Shown one piece after another: positions 10,598 to 18,088 of a DNA stretch of 18,088 nucleotides (its first letter is position 1; every line of letters begins with the position of its first letter). Position numbers and translations under genes: made by a program. The notes beneath the pieces were generated by a model. The model worked only from the letters and a program-made list of their open reading frames with translations, did not search any database and had not been told where the DNA came from. The stretch comes from Geosiphon pyriformis (Eukaryota > Glomeromycota > Glomeromycetes > Archaeosporales > Geosiphonaceae). The DNA lies in assembly GCA_016748015.1 (NCBI GenBank), contig JAAOMT010000109.1, positions 1 to 18,088 of the forward strand. Reading direction: 5' to 3'.

Positions 10598-10659
10598 GAC
10601 AATACAATCACTTTTTTAATGAATATTTAATAACTTTTATATATTTTTTACAAAATTAT
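10598..10659. other. Spacer between the two divergent LINE 5' ends
   Basis: Sixty-two bases of AT-rich sequence separate the start of element 1 (minus strand) from the start of element 2 (plus strand). It contains no open frame and no recognisable site. It may be original target DNA, extra 5' sequence from one of the elements, or untemplated bases added at insertion. Any promoter acting on both elements would have to lie here or inside the leaders. Confidence 0.5.
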
Positions 10660-10860
10660 TAAAAAACTTCTTTCTTTTCTATGTTTTAAATTCTCCAAAG
10701 AACATAATTTTATAAAAAAAGTTTTTTGTTTTTTTTGTTATTTATTTATTAATATTTCTTAATTCAATAATTTTTTTATTGTAAACTTAAAAACTGCTTT
10801 AAGCAATAGTATATTTAAAAAGAAAATATCCAAAAGAGCTTTTTATGTTTAATTAATGAC
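10660..10860 (+). promoter_or_regulatory. 5' leader of LINE element 2
   Basis: It starts with the 15-mer taaaaaacttctttc (10660-10674), identical to the outer arm of the element 1 leader. It continues with matching landmarks, including a ctatg/ttt stretch, a tctccaaag segment and a second arm aaaaaaagtttttt at 10714-10727. Compared with element 1, G and C positions have mostly become A and T. After about 10730 no alignment to element 1 is evident until the ORF1 remnant begins near 10861, so this leader is longer, diverged, or has gained sequence. Confidence 0.55.
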
Positions 10861-12643
10861 TTTTTTTCTCAGAAAAAAAGAATTGTTCTTAGTAATATTA
10901 AATATTTAGATGATGAAAAAGACATATTATTGGTCAAATCAAATTTTAGTAGTGTATATTCAGATTTAAACAGTGAGTTTAATAGTGGTAAGGATAATTT
11001 TATTATGAAAAATATTAATAATAAATCTTTTTTAAGTTTAACAACAACTATTTTTAAAGCCAATAGAATAGGTGTTAACATAATTCATGACACTTTTCTT
11101 GGTTTTTTTAACTTTAACATAGAAAAAGAGATCAAATTTCTCTTATCTTTTTTTAATATATCTTTAAACAAAAAATAGATTAATTTTAAAATTGTTAATT
11201 AAGTAAAAATAGTTATTAAAAATTTTTTGCCTTATATATTAATCTATTAGCAATAAAAAACAAATTAGCAATAGCTAAAACTCAAAAAATTCTCAAATTT
11301 TTTTCAATAATCAATGGTTTTGAGAGGACTATTACTTCTTTAAAATTTGAAAAAATAATTAAATATATATTTATATCAAAGAAAAACATGAAAAAAGTCA
11401 TATTATTAATTAAGAAAAAAAGAATTATTGTAAACAGTGATGTTAAAAAACAAGAAATTAAATCAGATTAGGCTATAGTAATCAAAAAAATTTTATAAAT
11501 ATGTTAAAAAAATAATCATTACTGCAGTATCTGAGTTTAATCAAATTAAGTTAATTCAATTGTAATTAATTGGACTATAACAAAAGACTATAATAGAGTT
11601 CACCAAATTAGTTTAAGCAAATTAGTTAGCAGTAAAATGGTTATTCTTAATCAAAAAAGATTTAATACATATAATAAAGACTAAAAAATTGTAATGTTTG
11701 GATATTTAAAAACTGGTTTAAGATGCTTTTGTTTACTTTGTTTATAAAACAACTGTTTATAATTTTGTTGTTTTATTGAAAAAAACTGGTAAAAAAACTT
11801 ATATTATAAATCAATTATTCGATTTTGGCAATAGAATTTGTTGTACTATAGTTGGTTTTAAATTAAATAAAAAACTAGAGTTTGTCTTTTATACAAAATC
11901 AATTTTTGGTAATGTAAAATTCTCTTAGATTAAGATAAATTTGGTTTAATATAAAAAGTGTGAGCAATTTGAATATTTAGTTTAAAGTGTAATATATTAA
12001 ATATTTTTATCTTGTCTTTTTTAAAAACATATAAAAAAGTTGTTTTAGATAAAAATTGTTTTTAATTAACCAAATTATATGTTAAAAAAATGTTTTTATT
12101 TCTTGTTCTGCTGTTTTTAGTGACAAATTATAAGTGCAAATAGTTTTATTTACTGTTTTTACTAATAATATTTGTTTTGGTTCTGGTTCTGGGTTTTTTT
12201 TTTTAATACTTTTCATAATAAAAAAAATTTATTAATTGGTTAAAACAATTCTTTTATTGTAACTCATTTAGCTTTTTTGGAATGTTTTTTAAAGCTTTTG
12301 GGTGATTAGATATTGGAAATTATGGGAAAATTAAGTATTATAGATTTGATGTCTTTAGTATTTGTTTCTTAATTTTTTTTTAATTGTTTCTGTACTATTG
12401 AATTTAAATTCGGATTTGAATATGGTTTTAAAAGATTTATTAATGTTACTCATTTTTTCTTTTTTAGTTATAAAAAATAAGATTTTGGATTTAAGTTTAA
12501 ATAGCTCTAAGATTCTGATTACTAAAATAAATAGCTTAGAATTAAAAATAATAACTTTTAAGATTTTGGTTAATTTAGTTTTGGTAAGATTGAATTAATT
12601 GTGCTTTGGTTTGGAATTTTTAATGTTTTTTTCATTTTAATAA
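10861..12643 (+). pseudogene. LINE ORF1 pseudogene, element 2
   Basis: The remnant begins with a Lys/Arg cluster and a Ser/Asp-rich stretch (best open part 10930-11178). It then shows fragments that align to element 1 ORF1: I-N-G-F then K-F-E-K-I-I at 11310-11360, L-I-G-L-stop-Q-K at 11566 (element 1 reads L-V-G-L-W-Q-K), and a zinc knuckle at 11950-11976 whose first Cys and whose His are both now Tyr. A heptad-like helix follows at 12264-12350 and a helical Ser/Leu/Lys segment at 12362-12598. Several frame changes are needed to connect these pieces. The last codons read TTT-TAA-TAA where element 1 has TCT-CAA-TGA, so the natural stop is the TAA at 12641-12643. Nothing translatable remains. 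Confidence 0.8.
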
Positions 12644-15600
12644 TTGATTTAATATGAAAGTTTGCTATGTGTAATATTTGAGGTATTAATGTTTTTGTAA
12701 AACAGAAAAATGTTGTTTATTGGTATACAAGTCTGGATAATATGGTTTTTATTATTACAGAAACAAAATTAAGATTTAGTATTAAATTATAAATTGTAGA
12801 TAAATTTGATAGAGTACAGATTTTTATATTTGGTTTAGATAAAAAATTTTTTAGTGCTAAAATAACTATTATTATGAACAATTATCTGGTTTGGCATATC
12901 TCTAAGATAAAAAAAATTTTTAATTATGTTATTTTAATACAACTTTTTTTTAAAAACAAAATTTTAGTTATAATTTTGGGTTTATATGTTAATGTTTTTG
13001 TTAAAGCTAGATTTAATTAGACATTAAAAATCAACTTTTTTATTGCTTAAATTGTTAATTTCAGTACTTTTATAGTTTTAAATAGAAATTTTAATAAAAA
13101 TAGATCTAAAAAAATATGAATTTCAAGTTTTATGTAAATTTGGGTTTGGTTAATTTTTTTAATGAATATTTACTAATTAAAGCTCTTACTTAAAACAACT
13201 TTAAAAGTGTTAAGAAGATCATAAATTATATTTTTGTAAATAAAAATTTGTTATTTGCAGTTATTAGACATAAAATTAACTTTGTATTTGACTTTTTTAA
13301 TATTAATTACAACACTGTTTTAATTTTGGTTGGTCTGAATAGTCTTCTAAATATTTGTTTAAATAGTATGCACAAACAAACTAATAGAAATTATTAGAAA
13401 TTTAAGTTTAGAAATGCTAATAATAGTAAATAGAATAATTTTTATGATTTTTTTTTAATTAAGCTCTCTTTAATAATTAATAAGTTCAATAAAACAAATA
13501 AAAAAAGTGATCTAAATATTATGTACAGTCTCTTAAAAAATGTAATAATGGAATCAGCTAATAAGATATTCTTTAAATATTAGTATAATAAGGTTAAATA
13601 TTTTTTTAATAAACAGTTATTAAAGTTTTTCAAATTAGAATTGTTAGTTACTAAAATAGTAAAATTTTTTAGATCTAGTGATGTATTTAAAACTGATACT
13701 TTATTTTACATTTGGCTAATTGTTAATAGGAATAAAACTTCTAAAATACAAATTATAATTCAAAATAAGACTAAATTAATAAATGTTTTCAGTTATTTTA
13801 TCTAAGATTAGAAAAGATTATTACAAATCCAAATTGTATGAGTTTAAAGCTACTAAAACAATTACTATTAAATATACAATTAAGAAAAAAATAGAAAATT
13901 TTTGTTTAAATAAAGACTGCATAATTAGAAATATATTAAAAAAACTGTTTTATAAAATTGTATTAGATTATTTAATAGTTAATAAAAAACTGGTTTTAAA
14001 GTCTTATAAAGTTAAATTTAAAGTAGATGTTATTATAAAAAATTAAACCAAAAAGTATATGGTTTTTGGATTATTGTCAGGGCTTTGAATTAATTAATAT
14101 GTTCTTTTAAATCATGTAAACAATAGAGTCTTTTTAAAAATTATAAGTGTTATTGGTTTTAAAGAATTAGTTTATGTAATAAAAAATTTGTTAAATTGAA
14201 AAACTGTTGGTCTGAATGGTATCTTAAATAAACTGTGAAAACATTATAATAAAAATATTATAGATCTTTTTTAGTCTTTTTAAACTCATATTTATTTTTG
14301 GATATAATATCAATTTTATAAAAAAGAGTATAAGTTTCTATAATATTTAAATTTTATAAGTAAAATAAAGTTTTTATAAACATTAAGCTAATTATTTTAA
14401 TTAAAACAGCCAAGAAAATTTTTTTAAAAATTTTTTTAGATTGGATCTTATCTGTATGTAACTGATTTAATGTTTTTTGTAAGGACAATTTTTCTGTTTT
14501 AAAGAGTACTTTGATATAATTTTCTGTTTTTGCTGTTGGTTTAATAATTAAAGATACTTTGAAAAAGAATAGAAAAATTTGGTTGGTATTATAAAACATA
14601 TACAAGACATATAATTCTGTTGATTAGTTTTATTTAAAAACAAGTTTGCAGTATATCAAGATATGTAATAAATTTATCAATTTCTTTAACAGCATTTATG
14701 AAAACAAAATAAATAGAGTTATAATAAACTTTGGCCTTATATGTAAATATCAAATACATAATAAATTAGATCAAAATAAGATATTTTTTATTTTTTTTTA
14801 AAGAATCTTCTATAATTTTTTTTATGTAAGATTAAAAAACATGAATATTTATATAAATATTAGATTAATACCAGATTTATGACCAAAACAAACAAAATAG
14901 ATATTAAAAAAGAAAAATTTTTTTTTTACAGTTATTGTTTTTGTTGATAACACTATTAGAATTGAAAATAGTCAGACTTTTATACAATATATATTAAATA
15001 TTGCCAGTAAATTTTTTTTATTTAATGATATCTTAATTAATAATAATAAGACAATAGTTATTTTTATTAATTAACAAATTAAAAATGCTTTTTTGAGAAT
15101 TAGTGGACTACTAATTTTAATTGCCAAAAGTAAAATATTACATAGATATTTAAATATTTTTTTATTGACAAATAATTTGTTAAAGTCCAGCATGACCAAG
15201 ATTCAGTTTGATATTAAGTTTTTTTTAAATATGGTATTAAAAAAAGCTATTATAGATAAGCAATTTTCTTATCTGGTTTCAGCTGTTCTGTAATTTATAA
15301 TTGAATATTGGTTACAGTTTAGTTTTGTTTCTTCTGAAATTGCTGTTAATAAAATATTATAGTCAAAAAAAATTTTAGATTAAAAGCTAGTTTATTTCAC
15401 AATTTTTTTGGTAATACATTGTATTATTTTTTATTGTATAATTTAAAAACATTTGAGCAAGTTCAAACTAAAAAAAAAATTGCTTCAATTATTGTTTTTG
15501 TAAATACTGCTGGTATTTTTGGTTAACTTTTTAATTATGTTCTTAGATTTTCAAGTTTTGAATTGGGCTTCTTTGAATTTTTTGCAGTATTTAATTTGGT

Positions 15601-16440
15601 TATAAGTCAGTTTTTTTAATAATTTTTGGCTAAATTAATGTGTATTTTTTTGGACAATAGTTTTTTGTTGGTAAATAATTTGCTTTGTGTATTTTTTAAC
15701 TTTGACAAGTTTTTTATATTAAGTGTTCTAAGAGCTTTTTTGTACTTTGATAAAATTGGTTTTTTAAAAAAATTTAGAATAACTTTTTGTAACAGACTCT
15801 TGGACAAGAAAGGCAGAATAATAAATTAAAAAACATTTTACTACTAAAAGATATTAGATCTTATAAAGCCTATATCTTTTTGGTTTATTTTAATATTAAA
15901 GTTTTTAAATAGTTCTAATCTTATATCAGTATCTTTTGATATAACTTCTGAATTGGTAAATGATAATGTTTGTTGTCAAATATATTTTTAATACTGAGGA
16001 AGTGTTTACATAAGATCTAATCAAATGAAATCAATATATATATTGATAAGTCTTTAAAGAATTTAAGTTTTTTTGCTGTTACTAATAAAGCTGCTGCATA
16101 TTTTTTTGAAGTAAATTTAAGAATTGAAATCAGAGTTCATAAATTATTTTTATCAACACTAATTAAATTATATGCTGTAGCTTTTTTTTTAAAATATATG
16201 TTTTTTTCTTATGCTAAAATAGTGTATTTAGATAATTAGACTGTCATAAATATTTGTATTTTAGTATTGAAGTTGTTGAGTTAAGACTTTGTAATCACTG
16301 TTGAATAGAAAAAAAAACATATTGCAAACTTGATTAAAAATAAAATTTTTTTAGTAATTTGGTTAAAAGTTAAGAGACTATTACCAAAAAAGCTGAAATT
16401 TTTATATAAAAATTTGATTTCTTAAATAAAAAACTTATTT
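12640..16440 (+). pseudogene. LINE ORF2 pseudogene, element 2 (endonuclease-RT-partial RNase H)
   Basis: The start codon position reads ATA (12640-12642), aligned with the ATG of element 1. Endonuclease landmarks: M-C-N-I then T-E-T-K-L (Glu at 12760-12762 kept), G-L-Y, the GGDF box reading N-R-N-F (13081-13092), and the DTDH box reading N-I-N-Y (13299-13310), so both the catalytic Asp and His are gone. RT: an 87-codon open piece at 13783-14046 aligns with 7062-7568 of element 1; motif A has Asn (14595-14597); the FxDD box is F-V-D-N (14940-14951); 15093-15293 aligns with the start of the 5376-6242 piece. RNase H: YTDGS is Y-I-D-K-S (Asp at 16044-16046), the TLAEL Glu is Lys (16153-16170), and S-W-V-K-V-K-type residues are seen near 16365. 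Many stops and at least four frame changes. The domain fades after about 16385. Confidence 0.85.
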
Positions 16441-18088
16441 TATTTTATATATTATACATTTTATTCACAAAAAACTTTAACAAACTAGTTAGTTTTGAGC
16501 TAAACAAAACTTTTTAAATAGAATATCTCATAAATAATTTGATTTTACCAAAGTTTAATTTTTTTAAAGAAAATAATATTATGGTTAAAAACCATAGTTT
16601 TTATTAGTTATTATATATATTAGCCACTAATATTATATAATTTTCTGTCCTATTTTTAGATAGTAATTATTAACTTAATCAATAATTTAATTGTTAACTT
16701 AACTATTAATTTGATTATTAATCTAATTAATAATCTAATTGTTGATTATTTTTAATAGCTATATAAGTAATAAGTTTTTTAAATATAAGAATATATGTAA
16801 GAAATCAAAAGAATAAAACAATATCTATTAATTAAATTCATTTCTTATTGTTTATTTTTCTTTTCTCATTTTTTACTTTCAAGTATTTAAACATTTGAAA
16901 TAAAAAATTACTTATTAATATTTATCTATCTTTTTTTGATCTGTATAATTGTAATATTTGAAAATTATTAAATAAAATATGATTAAAAAGTATATTTAAT
17001 ATTTAATATCAAATTCTAAAAGTGCTAATATAAGACATAAAATTGTATTAGTATGTTATTATTTATTAACAGTACAAATTATCTCTTTACTTTTAAATTT
17101 CTTAGTTATTTTTTGAAAAAATTAACAATTAAGATATTTTATAAGACTAATTTTATATGTTGAATTTCTACTTATTTAATTTCCTCTTTAAAGTTGAATT
17201 TTTTTTAATTAATTTATTATTTTACAATCTTGTTCTCCTTTGTTATTTGTTAATTTGTTACTTTAATTTATAATAATATCTTTAATTTGCCAAAATATTG
17301 GAAAAAAATACTAAATTATTAATAGTATTACAATAAAAAATATAAAAAAAGCTTTTTTTTAAGAAAATATATTTTCTATTAAATATTTTATCTTGAAATT
17401 AACAATTAATTAATATAAATCTATTTAATAAAATTATCTTAAAAACATAAATTTTTAATTATTACTACTTTGAACTTATTTATTTCAAATTAATATTTTA
17501 AAATTATTGGCTACTAATTTTAATAATTATTAATATTTTTAGGTCTGAATTTGAAATAATTTTCTTGAACATATTTTTTATTTTATTTTTATTTTTTATA
17601 TTTTTATTTTATATTATTTAAGTAACTTATAGGTAAAATTTTTTGTAAAAGAATTAATTTATACAATAAAATAATTACACATTATTTAGAAAATTTACAA
17701 ATAAAATTTTATAAAAAATATAAAATATTAATTTAAAATTATTAAAACTTAAATATAAAAATATATTTAATTAAATAAGTATTTAAATAAAAGATTATTA
17801 AATACTTAAATAAAATAAAAACAAATAGTTTTTTTAATTTATATAGCTTAATATAAGTTTAAATTATTGGTTATATACAAAAAATGTGTAAGTAATATTT
17901 TTGTTACATATTTTAAGTTTTAATTAAATTATATTTAATTTTTTCCAATTTTAAAACTTACAATTATTTTTACTCTAAAATTATAAAACAAATTTTATTC
18001 AATATTAAAATATATAAAACAATAATAATGTCAATTTAACAAAACAAAAATAATTTAATGAATATTGCACAATACAATAATTATTAAA
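16441..18088. other. AT-saturated region downstream of element 2, no gene seen
   Basis: From copy 1 the missing part of ORF2 would run on to roughly 17.3 kb, but I cannot read the RNase H end, the Cys/His finger or the C-terminal domain in any frame here. All frames are closed often. The stretch is A/T-rich with weakly repetitive segments and no RNA gene or CRISPR pattern. It is either flanking DNA after a 3' deletion of element 2 or element sequence decayed beyond recognition. Confidence 0.6.
16657..16750. repeat. Imperfect short tandem repeat (taatctaatt/taattgttaac type)
   Basis: Units resembling ttaatcaataattt, ttaactattaattt, ttaatctaatt and taatctaattgttg follow each other over about 90 bases, giving a loosely periodic run of TTAAT/ATTAA words. 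It is more ordered than the surrounding AT sequence but has no fixed unit length that I can defend. It is most likely a decayed simple repeat. Confidence 0.45.

Larger units (their letters stand above)
10660..16440 (+). mobile_element. LINE retrotransposon, element 2, heavily AT-decayed and 3' incomplete
   Basis: This plus-strand copy is related to element 1 but so eroded that only short open stretches survive. Its identity rests on collinear protein similarity along the whole length: ORF1 N-terminus, RRM-like part, knuckle, endonuclease, RT, the segment after RT, and RNase H, all in the right order and roughly the right spacing. Dozens of stops and repeated frame changes occur. The N-terminal part of ORF1 differs from element 1 beyond what decay explains, so it likely belongs to another subfamily. 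Recognisable sequence ends within RNase H near 16.4 kb; the C-terminal part (about 0.9 kb expected), 3' UTR and tail are missing or unreadable. Confidence 0.85.

Noticed and set aside
3800-10700. Target-site duplication flanking element 1
   Set aside because: No convincing direct repeat next to the tail and the 5' end; short A/T matches are expected by chance here.
10869-11081. Minus-strand frame opposite the start of element 2
   Set aside because: Antisense shadow of the ORF1 remnant, which has recognisable family features on the plus strand.
10930-11178. Short Ser/Asn/Asp-rich gene as an independent CDS
   Set aside because: It sits exactly where ORF1 of element 2 should start and is followed by collinear ORF1 fragments.
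14354-14605. Minus-strand 83-codon frame, and likewise 15616-15807
   Set aside because: Antisense of the RT region of element 2; the plus strand aligns with element 1 ORF2.
1-18088. tRNA, rRNA, CRISPR array or tandem satellite
   Set aside because: No cloverleaf-compatible segment, no rRNA core sequence, and no regularly spaced identical repeats were found by eye.

Overview
The window is very AT-rich DNA (most of the flanks are almost only A and T) that carries one clearly GC-richer block at about 3.86-10.6 kb. I see no intact protein-coding gene, no tRNA or rRNA gene and no CRISPR array. What the window holds is two broken copies of a two-ORF LINE (non-LTR) retrotransposon placed head to head. 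The protein family (ORF1 with a CCHC knuckle; ORF2 with APE-type endonuclease, reverse transcriptase, RNase H and a C-terminal CxxC..H..C finger) is one I recognise as abundant in arbuscular mycorrhizal fungi (Glomeromycotina, Rhizophagus/Gigaspora-like genomes). With the AT-rich non-coding DNA this points to that kind of host. The host call is inference from family memory and composition.

Layout. 1-3819: AT desert with no supportable gene. 3820-3860: A-rich 3' tail of element 1. 3861-10597, minus strand: element 1, about 6.7 kb and apparently full length, with a 5' leader hairpin, ORF1 (10455-8655), an ATGA overlap, ORF2 (8658-3973) and a short 3' UTR. 10598-10659: 62-bp spacer. 10660 to about 16440, plus strand: element 2, a related but far more decayed copy, with the same 5' leader start, ORF1 remnant (about 10861-12643), the same overlap eroded to ATAA, and an ORF2 remnant (12640 to about 16440) that stops being recognisable inside RNase H. 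16441-18088: AT desert again.

How the parts would have worked. ORF1 would coat the element RNA (basic N-terminus, RRM-like segment, zinc knuckle, coiled-coil-like helix). ORF2 would nick the target, reverse transcribe and remove RNA. The 4-nt stop/start overlap suggests ORF2 was translated by termination-reinitiation. Both copies are dead. Element 1 has 15 premature stops and three indels; its RT aspartates (motif A and the FVDD box) and the C-terminal endonuclease aspartate have become Asn, while its RNase H D-E-D-D set is intact. Element 2 has lost the same residues and more.

The damage looks one-sided: nearly every lesion I could assign is C-to-T or G-to-A (Trp, Gln and Arg codons to stops, Arg to Cys/His, Asp to Asn, His to Tyr). 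The window therefore shows three stages of the same process: element 1 (moderately decayed), element 2 (nearly AT-saturated) and flanks (saturated). That is what cytosine-methylation deamination or a RIP-like process would leave. I find no new gene system; the most notable structure is the divergent LINE pair with matching 5' termini and a conserved leader hairpin.
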